Shown here: piece after piece, positions 14,354-22,499 of the stretch
Layout of the letters: each line of letters begins with the position of its first letter
How positions within the stretch are numbered: position 1 is the stretch's first letter
Origin: Thermodesulfobacteriota bacterium
GTDB lineage: Bacteria > Desulfobacterota > BSN033 > UBA1163
Reading direction: 5' to 3'
Length of the DNA stretch: 48,222 nt
Assembly: GCA_030017685.1 (NCBI GenBank)
Contig: JASEHH010000014.1
Coordinates: 1-48,222 of the forward strand
The notes under the pieces: generated by a model
Databases searched by the model: none
Seen by the model: only the letters and a program-made list of their open reading frames with translations
Told to the model about the DNA's origin: nothing
Translations under genes and position numbers: made by a program

Positions 14354-16411
14354 CTACCTTTCGACTTTGATGACAACGTTTCCATAATCGTCCACTTTAC
14401 AATGGGTCCTTGGGGGGATAACGGTCGTTGTATCCTGCTGTTCAACGATTGCCGGCCCCTTAAAAGTGGCGCCCGTGGGCAAAAGATTTCGTTCATAGAT
14501 ATCGGTTTTGACGAAACCCGCATCCTTAAACCATACCTTCCTCGGGTTCTTCATCGCATCCTTCAACTTCCCTTTGCGGAGGATCTTCGACAGCTCCGGT
14601 TTGGGGATGAGTCCAGTGGCGATCACCCTCAGATTGACCACTTCTGTCTCCACATAGCCCGGCGGGAGAGTATATCCAAATTTCTTCTGCATGGCATTCA
14701 GAAAGTTTTGTGTGATCACCTTTAAATTGGTAATCTTGCCCGGAGGAACATCAACCGTGAAGAAAGTGCTCTGGGTCCAGTACTTCACGTCGACCTGTCT
14801 TTGAATGATCATATTCTTCCTGCCCTTGATTCCTTCCCTTGTCAGGGTGTCGATCGCCCTCTGGACAACCTTATCCATCTCCTTATTGAGCTTATCGTAA
14901 TCGAGCTGGCTTTCAAGGGTGAAGATCGGTTGGACGAATTCATGACGGACATCGACCCGGCAGGCCCCGAAGGCCGAAGCATAACCCGGAAGGGGGGGCA
15001 CGATCACTGTGGAAACACCACATTCCCTGGCAATGTCACAGGCATACATGGCACCGCCTCCGCCATAGGGGATCATGGCAAAGTCTCGGGGGTCCCAACC
15101 GCGAGACACGGTCTGGAGCCTCAAGGCGAGCATCAGGTTTGTCATGGCAACCATATACATATTGGCGGCTGCTTCTTCAGGGCTCCATCCGTACACATCA
15201 CCAATCTTTTCTTTTAAGGCTTTAAAAGAGAGTTCATGGTAAACGGTCATCTCACCGCCCAGGAAATAGTCCGGATTGATCCGGCCGAGAACGATCTGTG
15301 TATCGGTGTTTGTGGCCTCCTCCCCGCCCGCGCCATAGCAGGCTGGGCCCGGCACAGATCCCTGGCTCTGGGGACCCACATTCAATATGCCGCCTTTATC
15401 GACCCATCCGATGCTTCCGCCCCCTGCTCCCATATAGACCGTATCGACCGAGGTGAGGCAGCAAGGCACATTCCAGAGGATCTTCCACTCGCGGGTCAGG
15501 GCAGGGGATCCCTTGTAGATCATCGACACATTGTTCGTGGTCCCGCCGGTTTCAAAGGCGATGACATTGTCGTAGCCAGCGAGGGCCCCGCAATACCCGG
15601 CAAAACCAACAGCCCCGGAAACGGGGGATGAATGGAATGTCCTGGCCGGAAGTTTGACGGCCTCATCCATACCAATCACACCGCCTGAACCAGTTGTCAC
15701 CAGAATGGGGCCTTTATAATTCCATTCTTTCTGGATCGTTGCGAGGAGACCTGCCATGTATTTCTTCAAAATGGGAGCTATGTAGGCATTCAATGTGGTG
15801 GTCGTCGTCCTTTCGAATTCGAGCATTTCAGGACGGACATCATAAGAGATGCTGACGTCGACACCCGGAAGTTCCTCCTGAAGGATCTCCCTCGTTCTTA
15901 TCTCATGTTCAGGATGCATGAATGAATCCATATAAACAACGGCAATGGATTCAATGCCTCTCTTCCCGCATTTTCTCGCGGCAGTCCTGACATCCTCTTC
16001 GTTGAGAGGGGTCAGGACCTCACCCCAAGGACTGACTCGCTCCCTGACGGTCAGGACATTTCTTCGCGGCACAATGATGTCGGGTGGATCCCAATCCAGC
16101 TCAAAGGCAGAGATTCGCTCCGCCCGTCCTCCTCCCAGAACATCCCGGAACCCGTGGGTCGTGATGACCGCCGTCTTCACTCCTTTTCTTTCGAGAACGG
16201 CGTTGGTTGAAACCGTGGCCCCATGTCTGAAAGAAAATGTCTCCTCTCCCAGCAAACCGGCGCGCTTGACTCCGTTGATGATCCCTTCGAAATATTCCGG
16301 AGGGGTCGTGGAAACTTTCCCGAGTCGCTGTTCACCTGTTTCCAGATTGATGCCAATAACATCGGTGAATGTCCCTCCCACGTCTGTACCGACAACCCAA
16401 TTTTTCTTCAT
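14354..16411 (-). CDS. hyuA: Hydantoinase A/oxoprolinase family subunit HyuA
   Basis: 685 aa, normal for HyuA. The N-terminal ASKHA-type nucleotide-binding motif V-G-T-D-V-G-G-T-F-T-D (about residues 7-17) and the second phosphate motif A-F-E-T-G-G-T-T-N-N (about 289-298) are intact. The segment GAGGGSIGWVDKGGIL is typical of the family. It uses ATP to phosphorylate and activate the amide for ring opening by HyuB. The start ATG 16411 has AAGGAGG upstream. It sits directly after the molybdopterin oxidoreductase gene (52-base gap), so the oxidoreductase, hyuA and hyuB are probably one transcript. I see no biotin or metal signature that would specifically point to an acetone-carboxylase role. 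Confidence 0.88.
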   Translation of the reverse strand: MKKNWVVGTDVGGTFTDVIGINLETGEQRLGKVSTTPPEYFEGIINGVKRAGLLGEETFSFRHGATVSTNAVLERKGVKTAVITTHGFRDVLGGGRAERISAFELDWDPPDIIVPRRNVLTVRERVSPWGEVLTPLNEEDVRTAARKCGKRGIESIAVVYMDSFMHPEHEIRTREILQEELPGVDVSISYDVRPEMLEFERTTTTTLNAYIAPILKKYMAGLLATIQKEWNYKGPILVTTGSGGVIGMDEAVKLPARTFHSSPVSGAVGFAGYCGALAGYDNVIAFETGGTTNNVSMIYKGSPALTREWKILWNVPCCLTSVDTVYMGAGGGSIGWVDKGGILNVGPQSQGSVPGPACYGAGGEEATNTDTQIVLGRINPDYFLGGEMTVYHELSFKALKEKIGDVYGWSPEEAAANMYMVAMTNLMLALRLQTVSRGWDPRDFAMIPYGGGGAMYACDIARECGVSTVIVPPLPGYASAFGACRVDVRHEFVQPIFTLESQLDYDKLNKEMDKVVQRAIDTLTREGIKGRKNMIIQRQVDVKYWTQSTFFTVDVPPGKITNLKVITQNFLNAMQKKFGYTLPPGYVETEVVNLRVIATGLIPKPELSKILRKGKLKDAMKNPRKVWFKDAGFVKTDIYERNLLPTGATFKGPAIVEQQDTTTVIPPRTHCKVDDYGNVVIKVER

Positions 16412-16463
16412 CTACTCTACCTCCTTTGTCGCCTTATTTTTCCATGAACACCGTCACCGATTG

Positions 16464-18530
16464 TTAGACTTTCTTGATTCTACAGGCCAGGGCCCTCAAT
16501 TCGGGGTAGCCCGTCACCGGGTCCTGAGCCTCTATATCTGTAAGCACGTTCTCATTCAACTCCTCTGCCCAACCGTGAAGGACATTGACCACCCCGGGCA
16601 TAATATCCTCTGTTGTTTTGACTTTGACCCTGATCTGTCCCTTTTTTGTCTCTACAAGGATCATGTCAGCATCGCCTATACCGTACTGAGAGGCTGTGTC
16701 CGGATGGATCTCTGCAACCGGATCAGGAGCAAGCTTCCTCAACTCAGGGATATGCCTCATCTGCCAGTGCGTGTACTCTTGAATTCTGGCACCGGTATTG
16801 AGAATGAGAGGAAACTTCTTGGCCAGTTCCGGCGACTTCACGGAGCTTCGCGTTGGCTCCTTGTAGATCGGGATCGGATCATATCCGGCATCCGCCAATG
16901 TTTGTGAATAGAGTTCAATCTTGCCTGATGGTGTTCTGACCTGATTCTTAGCCCTGATATCGTAACAGCGTTCCCCATACCAGATGCCCTCGGGGTGTTC
17001 CTCCAGGTCCTTGAGCGTAATCTTGCTTGCTTTCAGTAAGTGTTCCACCACCTCTTCATCACTGTTCCATGGAAAGTATTCGCCATATCCCATCCTTCTT
17101 CCAAGTTCTGAATAGAATTTCCAATCCGGCCACGATTCTCCCGGTGGCTCAATGATCTTCCTGTTGAGCATCACGAAGGGCATGCCACCCGTGAGCCCAT
17201 AGTTATAGGCAAGCCCGACCATTTCAAGGGATGAACAGGCAGGGAGCACGATGTGAGCAAGCTCCGCCGTCTGACTCATGAACAGGTCCATCACGACGAG
17301 CATCTCCAGTTTTGTGAAGGCCTTCTTGAGTTTCTCTGAATCGGGCCAAGAGGCAGCAGGATTTCCTCCGTTGATGATCATCGCTCTGATTGGATACGGT
17401 TTTCCGGACAGGATCACATCGGGAAGAGCCATCTGCTGTCCATAAGGGGCTGCCATATTCCAGAGGCGACGGAACAGGGGAAACTGATCCGCACCGATCG
17501 GCTCTTCCTCCACGGGGAGTCTTAAATCGGTGAGACGCATGAAGGGGTTGAAAGCCCACCCACCCGGCACATCATAGTTCCCCGTGATGGCGTGAAGGAT
17601 CGCCAGGGCCCTGCTGTTCTGAAAACCATTGATGTGTTGGTCCAGAGCATTGATGCCTTGGATGATTGAAGCTCCTTTGGCTTTTGCGAAGGTTCGGCTG
17701 ATCTCCCGGATGTCATCCGCGGAAACTCCGCATATTTCTGCCACCTTCTCGGGGAGATAGTCTTTCACATGCTCTTTCAGCTTGTCGAAGCCGAGCGTAT
17801 ATTTTTCCACGAATTCCTTGTTATAGATCCCTTCGTTGATGATGACGTTCATCGTCGCCAGAGCCAGGGCCGCATCCGTTCCTGGCCTGATCTGAATGAA
17901 TTTGCCTTTTTTTGCCAGGGGGATCCGTTTCGGGTCGATCACAATCAGTTTGAGGCCCCTGTCCAATGCCTTATAGATCCTTGCAGCGAGAGGAGGTTCT
18001 GAAGCATCCGGGTTATGACCCCAAAGAATGATGCATTCCGAGTTATCGGGATCCTCCAGGGGATATGTCCCAAAGGTCAACAATCGGGCCATGATGCGCG
18101 TACGGAAACAATGAGCCTCGATCGAAAAGTAGTTGGGCGAACCGAAAGCGCCCCGGAACCTCTGTGCGAACGCCGAGATCACGATGTTCTCTGCACCGAT
18201 GGAGCCGACTGAAAAGGCCGCCGAGTGAGCCCTGTCCTCATTCTTAATCTGTTGAAGTTTCTTAGCGATGGCATCAAGAGCCTCATCCCAGGAGATCCGA
18301 GTGAATTTGCCATTCTTCTTCATCATCGGGTGGAGGATCCGGTCAGGGGAATAGACATAGCTGGCGAGGCATTCGCCCCTCGGGCAAAGGACCCCTCGGC
18401 TAAAAGGATGCTCGGGCATGGGTTCTACCCTGGTGAGTTTCCCATCTTGGACACAGGCATTGATCCCACATACCTGAAAGCACAACATACATACAGTTTT
18501 ATGCATCGTTTCATTTGTTTGATTTGTCAC
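16464..18530 (-). CDS. Molybdopterin-dependent oxidoreductase (DMSO reductase superfamily), cytoplasmic
   Basis: 688 aa with a bis-MGD cofactor fold. The N-terminal [4Fe-4S] motif is C14-x2-C17-x3-C21-x27-C49. Molybdopterin signatures include SWDEALD (about 80-86), ILWGHNPD and GNYDVPGGW. Cys141 in the segment EAHCFRTR is a good candidate Mo/W ligand. There is no twin-arginine signal peptide, so it acts in the cytoplasm, and no partner electron-transfer subunit adjoins it. Acetylene hydratase also uses a Cys ligand, but the Asp it needs after the second cluster Cys is Phe here. The start is GTG 18530 with GGAG upstream. It lies between the OYE-GltD gene and hyuA. The reaction is unknown; oxidation, reduction or hydration of an aromatic intermediate is possible. 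Confidence 0.85.
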   Translation of the reverse strand: MTNQTNETMHKTVCMLCFQVCGINACVQDGKLTRVEPMPEHPFSRGVLCPRGECLASYVYSPDRILHPMMKKNGKFTRISWDEALDAIAKKLQQIKNEDRAHSAAFSVGSIGAENIVISAFAQRFRGAFGSPNYFSIEAHCFRTRIMARLLTFGTYPLEDPDNSECIILWGHNPDASEPPLAARIYKALDRGLKLIVIDPKRIPLAKKGKFIQIRPGTDAALALATMNVIINEGIYNKEFVEKYTLGFDKLKEHVKDYLPEKVAEICGVSADDIREISRTFAKAKGASIIQGINALDQHINGFQNSRALAILHAITGNYDVPGGWAFNPFMRLTDLRLPVEEEPIGADQFPLFRRLWNMAAPYGQQMALPDVILSGKPYPIRAMIINGGNPAASWPDSEKLKKAFTKLEMLVVMDLFMSQTAELAHIVLPACSSLEMVGLAYNYGLTGGMPFVMLNRKIIEPPGESWPDWKFYSELGRRMGYGEYFPWNSDEEVVEHLLKASKITLKDLEEHPEGIWYGERCYDIRAKNQVRTPSGKIELYSQTLADAGYDPIPIYKEPTRSSVKSPELAKKFPLILNTGARIQEYTHWQMRHIPELRKLAPDPVAEIHPDTASQYGIGDADMILVETKKGQIRVKVKTTEDIMPGVVNVLHGWAEELNENVLTDIEAQDPVTGYPELRALACRIKKV

Positions 18531-18562
18531 AATTCAATCTCCAAACTATCTTCTTTCCTTAC

Positions 18563-20503
18563 TTAACTGAATTTACTCATCCTTTCTTTCTTAGGAAATA
18601 ACCCACACTGAAAACACCGATCTGCTTCACGGAGCGCCTCCAGTTGAGTGAAGCCAAGATTCACCTCCTTAAACCCCTGGGTTCTCTCCCTGGGAGGCAA
18701 TGCAGACATCTCTTGCCGTTCCCGCCTGTTGAATCGATCGACATCAACCTCCTCCATGCCGATGATATGCGGGGCGATCTCTTCATCCTCTCTCTTCTCA
18801 TCGCGTAGATATTTATCAATGGGAATGGCGGCCTTCTTGCCAGCAGCTATGGCCTCTATCACCGTAGCAGGTCCACTCACAGCATCACCTCCGGCAAAAA
18901 CTCCGGGAACGTTGGTCATGAGCGAAAGTGGGTCTACCTTCATCTTATTGTCGGAAGTAACCCTGAATTTCGTGAGATCGAGAAGGGAAAGATCGGGGGT
19001 CTCTCCGATGGCTAGGATGACCGCATTCACATCCATGACAAACTCCGACCCCTTCACAGGAATAGGTCTTCTTCGGCCACTCTCGTCCGGCTCACCCAAC
19101 TCGGCCCGGAGACACTCAATCCCCGTTACTCGGCCATTCTTTCCGAGAATCTTAGATGGCGTGGCAAGATAAAAGATTTTGATCCCTTCTCTTTCAGCCG
19201 CCTCCACCTCTTCCCGATACGCCGGCATCTCGTCTCTCGACCTCCGGTAGACGATGACTACCTCATTCGAGCCGCATCGGAGGGCGGTTCGAGCGGCATC
19301 GATGGCGACGTTCCCACCGCCTATGACGGCAACCTTCTCCCCTACCGCTACCTTTTTCCCAAGGTTGACCTCTCTCAGAAAAGAAGTGCCGTGATGGCCC
19401 CCTTTCAGGTCCTCCCCTGAAACGCCGAGAGTGATACTCCGGTGGGCCCCTGTCGCTATAAAGACGGCATGATATCCCTGTTGAAACAGCCCATCGAGTG
19501 TCAGTCCATCCCTGCCTACCGGACTACTCAACCGTATTTCAACACCCCATTTCTGGATATGTTCAATCTCCGCCTGGACGATCCCCCTGGGCAAACGGTA
19601 TTCGGGAATACCCACGGTCAACATGCCGCCCGCCGCAGGAAGGGCTTCGAAGACAGTCACACCATAGCCTCGTTGCACCAGGTTAAAGCCAGCGGTTAAG
19701 CCCGCGGGGCCTGCTCCGATGACGGCCACCCTTTCCTGATGAATTATGGGGGGCGGGGAGACCACTTTTCTGCCTTGTCTTGCTGCAACGACATCAGCAA
19801 TAAAACGTTTGAGGCCGTTGATGGCAATGGACTGATCGTAATCACTACGATTGCATTTGGCTTCGCAGGGATGAGGACAGACCCTGCCAACCGTGGCAGG
19901 AAAGGGAATCTTCTCTTCAATGACACGAAGTGCTTTTTCATACTGACCCTGCGCTGCATAATCGATGTAGCTCCGGATATCTATCCCTGCCGGACAGGCT
20001 GCCTTGCACGGAGGGACGAGCAACCAGGGCGAAGGCGGGTTGAGAGCCACTTTGGGCCATTCAATGCAAGTAACGGTCTCGTACCTCTCGTCCGACTCGC
20101 TGCAATAGCCACAGGCAGCACACTTGACGATTTCATCAGCCCTGTCTGCCTTGGCTTTCAAGGGCCAGTCAGGGTCGGCCAACAAGGCCCTTGCCATCCC
20201 AATGATATCGGCCCTGCCCTGATCGAGGATTTCCTCAGCCAACTCGGGCATGCGAATCTTGCCTGCGGCCACGATAGGCACATCATATCCCGCCTCCCTG
20301 ACGGCCTTGCGAATCCCTTCTGCAAGGTAGACTTGCACACCGTCCGGATTCCACCATCGGGGGCTCATCCGGTATCCGCTGTAGCCTGTTCCAGCAAAAG
20401 GAGGCATATTGGGCAAAGGGGGTTCCGCATCTTCGAAACGCTCACCGGCCGAAACACTGATGTAATCAAGGCCGAGGGATGCAAGCCTTTTGGCCACGCG
20501 CAT
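18563..20503 (-). CDS. OYE-GltD fusion reductase, C-terminal fragment after an in-frame stop
   Basis: 646 codons continue the TIM barrel of the preceding fragment in the same frame, right after TAA-AGC. The rest of the OYE domain (GRADIIGMARALLADP) ends in a [4Fe-4S] motif at Cys128, 131, 134 and 146. Next comes a GltD/dihydropyrimidine-dehydrogenase-type Fe-S domain (C166, C170, C209, C213, C217) with ACPAGIDIRSYI. Then follow an FAD site VIGAGPAGLTAG (about 261-272), an NAD(P)H site VIGGGNVAIDAAR, a GGDAVSGPATVIEA FAD closure and a C-terminal C-x2-C. In 2,4-dienoyl-CoA reductase the OYE and FAD modules are fused without the extra GltD Fe-S domain. ATG 20503 could serve as a reinitiation codon; otherwise this is half of a pseudogene. 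Confidence 0.75.
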   Translation of the reverse strand: MRVAKRLASLGLDYISVSAGERFEDAEPPLPNMPPFAGTGYSGYRMSPRWWNPDGVQVYLAEGIRKAVREAGYDVPIVAAGKIRMPELAEEILDQGRADIIGMARALLADPDWPLKAKADRADEIVKCAACGYCSESDERYETVTCIEWPKVALNPPSPWLLVPPCKAACPAGIDIRSYIDYAAQGQYEKALRVIEEKIPFPATVGRVCPHPCEAKCNRSDYDQSIAINGLKRFIADVVAARQGRKVVSPPPIIHQERVAVIGAGPAGLTAGFNLVQRGYGVTVFEALPAAGGMLTVGIPEYRLPRGIVQAEIEHIQKWGVEIRLSSPVGRDGLTLDGLFQQGYHAVFIATGAHRSITLGVSGEDLKGGHHGTSFLREVNLGKKVAVGEKVAVIGGGNVAIDAARTALRCGSNEVVIVYRRSRDEMPAYREEVEAAEREGIKIFYLATPSKILGKNGRVTGIECLRAELGEPDESGRRRPIPVKGSEFVMDVNAVILAIGETPDLSLLDLTKFRVTSDNKMKVDPLSLMTNVPGVFAGGDAVSGPATVIEAIAAGKKAAIPIDKYLRDEKREDEEIAPHIIGMEEVDVDRFNRRERQEMSALPPRERTQGFKEVNLGFTQLEALREADRCFQCGLFPKKERMSKFS

Positions 20504-20506
20504 GCT

Positions 20507-21160
20507 TTAGAGCAATGTGTTTCCCTCTTTGGTAAACTCTTCCCCAAGGATGCGCACTCCAACGGCAAAGTCTTCTCCTACCCCCCTTCGAGTCGCGAGG
20601 ACCACCTCTGTGGGCAACTTCACCCTGCCTTCAAAATCTCCGCCAAACTCGTCTTTCCTCTTATTGACAAGCGAAAGGAAAGAAGCAAGGGTTGTAAAGT
20701 GGGCCATGTGAAGCTCGACAAAGTCGAAACCTGCGGTCCTTGCCCGCACCGCTCCACCGGCAAACTGACCGGGGATGACTGCTATCTCCTCGGGTTTCAG
20801 GTCTTCCACCTTCTGACGCCAGCCGCTCCGGGCCACTTTCAGAAAATGGATCAGCTGAAGGCCTATCTTGACATCTGGATTGACCCGGTGTATGGATTGG
20901 ACAAAATCCTGCAACTCTAAGATGAACTGGTCGTCGCTGACACGGAGGTTGAAGGAGCTCCGCGAAGGAAGAACAACAGCGGCCTCGACCACCATGGCTC
21001 CCAGCCCACCTCGAGCGAGTCTTTGATATCTCTCCTTAATCGCTTCGGTCACATGGCCATCTTCGGAGGCCAGCCTGGTCACGGCTGCCGTGGACATGAT
21101 CCGGTTAGGAAGGATGCAACCCCTAAGGCTCAATGGCGAAAAGAGTCTTTTGAATTTCAA
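20507..21160 (-). CDS. OYE-GltD fusion reductase, N-terminal fragment ending at a premature TAA
   Basis: 217 codons of an OYE-type FMN TIM barrel: KRLFSPLSLRGCILPNRI at the start, then GGLGAMVVEAAVV, IGLQLIH, GFDFVELHMAH and FGGDFEGRVKLPTEVV. It stops at TAA 20509-20507 in the middle of the barrel (...EGNTLL-stop-SMRVAKRLA). The next fragment continues the expected sequence in the same frame, so one codon (likely GAA, CAA or AAA) has become TAA. TTG 21160 is the best start, 60 bases after the thiolase stop. The ORF runs open upstream to 21379, but that part overlaps the thiolase and does not look like OYE. With the stop ignored the protein is about 865 aa. Confidence 0.65.
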   Translation of the reverse strand: MKFKRLFSPLSLRGCILPNRIMSTAAVTRLASEDGHVTEAIKERYQRLARGGLGAMVVEAAVVLPSRSSFNLRVSDDQFILELQDFVQSIHRVNPDVKIGLQLIHFLKVARSGWRQKVEDLKPEEIAVIPGQFAGGAVRARTAGFDFVELHMAHFTTLASFLSLVNKRKDEFGGDFEGRVKLPTEVVLATRRGVGEDFAVGVRILGEEFTKEGNTLL

Positions 21161-21219
21161 CTGATTTACCTGTTCCACGTAAACAGCATATTTTCCGCCT
21201 CTGCTCTGCGCTCTGCCTC

Positions 21220-22416
21220 TTATCCCGTGACTTTGACGACCAACGCGGCTCCCGTGTCTCCTGCAGCACACCCTGTAAAGAGACCATACCCGCCACCCTT
21301 CATCGCTAGCTCTTCGATCAATTCTATAATGCAGCGGCCTGCGGTTGGGCCCTGGGGATGTCCGAAGATAAGCGGACAACCGTAATTGTTGAAGCTCATC
21401 ACATCAATTTTCATCTCGTTGGCCATGTAAATATCGTTCGCTACGAAGGGGTTATGGGTCTTGATGGCTTTTATCTCTTTGACCCCAAGCCCGGCTTTCT
21501 CCAGGGCCATTCTCGCTGCCGGCACAGGAGCCATTGCCATCAGGGCCTTCCCTGCACGGGCATAGCCAAAGGAAAGCACCTGAATCTCGATCTTTGGGTC
21601 GGCACTCAGTTCTTTCGCCTTTTCACGGGTCGTCAGGATAACACCGCAATTTCCATCGGCTGGATGGGTCTGGCTACCGCTGGTGTGGACACCTCCCTCG
21701 ATGACGGCCTTGAGGCCTGCCAGCCCCTCTTTGGTGCGCGGTGTGATTCCTTCATCCTGAGCAAGAACTCCTACCTCTTTCTTGCCTTTCTTGTATTCAA
21801 TAGGAATCATATATCTTTTCTGGAAAGCCCTGTCGTTAGCCATCCCATCCATGTACTGCTCATAGCGCCTGAGAGCCACGGCGTCACACTGCTCCTTGGT
21901 GATCCCTCCGACGGTCTTGACCACTTTCTCCGCTGTCTGGATCATCGGGATGCCTCCCCAGGGGTCGAAATTGAAGTTATCCATCATCCAGTTTTCAGAG
22001 ATTAGCTGGCCGCCCATTCCCGCGGGATTGGGCCAGACGGTATGGGGACTGTTCGAGGTCTTGTCTGTTCCAAGGAAGAAGACACTCGAATAGAGACCCA
22101 CCTCAATCCCCACAGCCCCCTGATTAATACAGGTCGTCGAGGTCGAGCAGGCTTGAGCGATATGGCATGCAGCAATGTGGTCTGCTCCGATCAGGGCTGC
22201 TGACCAGGGAGCCGAATAGAACATACGATGGTGGGCAATGGTGATCCCGAGGAAAAGGTAGTCAAACATCTTCGGATCGAACTTCTTTTGAGCCAGCCAT
22301 TTTTTAGCCGTGGCTGCACCGAGTTCAACAGGGTGCTCGTTCTGAAGGGTTCCTTGCCATCGTGTAAAAGGAGAGCTGAAATACCCATTATATGGAATAA
22401 AGGTTTTCGAATACAT
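21220..22416 (-). CDS. Thiolase family protein (acetyl-CoA acetyltransferase-like)
   Basis: 398 aa from ATG 22416, which has a GAGGAG site. An upstream in-frame ATG at 22593 would run into the binding-protein gene and is rejected. Catalytic residues are in place: nucleophile Cys90 in AQACSTST, His in the segment KTHNPF (about 335), a GHPQGPTAGR motif (about 357-366) and the second Cys in TGCAAGDTG (about 385). It would cleave a 3-oxoacyl-CoA with CoA, or condense two acyl-CoAs, in the cytoplasm. It sits between the orphan binding protein and the OYE-GltD gene, fitting a late chain-shortening step after CoA activation (inference). Confidence 0.88.
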   Translation of the reverse strand: MYSKTFIPYNGYFSSPFTRWQGTLQNEHPVELGAATAKKWLAQKKFDPKMFDYLFLGITIAHHRMFYSAPWSAALIGADHIAACHIAQACSTSTTCINQGAVGIEVGLYSSVFFLGTDKTSNSPHTVWPNPAGMGGQLISENWMMDNFNFDPWGGIPMIQTAEKVVKTVGGITKEQCDAVALRRYEQYMDGMANDRAFQKRYMIPIEYKKGKKEVGVLAQDEGITPRTKEGLAGLKAVIEGGVHTSGSQTHPADGNCGVILTTREKAKELSADPKIEIQVLSFGYARAGKALMAMAPVPAARMALEKAGLGVKEIKAIKTHNPFVANDIYMANEMKIDVMSFNNYGCPLIFGHPQGPTAGRCIIELIEELAMKGGGYGLFTGCAAGDTGAALVVKVTG

Positions 22417-22499
22417 ACTCTCGTTCTCCTCTCGGTGTGTTTCTTTTCGATTTCTATTCTCTGCCCTTTCCTCTCTGCTCGAGGCCATTCTATAAAAGA

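Noticed and set aside
15945-16907. Plus-strand ORF of 320 aa across the hyuA start and the molybdopterin oxidoreductase end
   Set aside because: It spans two well-supported minus-strand genes and their ribosome site and has no recognisable domain.
16464-18530. Acetylene hydratase identity for the molybdopterin oxidoreductase
   Set aside because: The Asp that follows the second cluster Cys in acetylene hydratase is Phe here, although a Cys metal ligand is plausible.
19739-20920. Plus-strand ORF of 393 aa opposite the OYE-GltD gene
   Set aside because: The minus strand encodes unmistakable OYE, Fe-S, FAD and NAD(P)H motifs across it; the plus frame has none.
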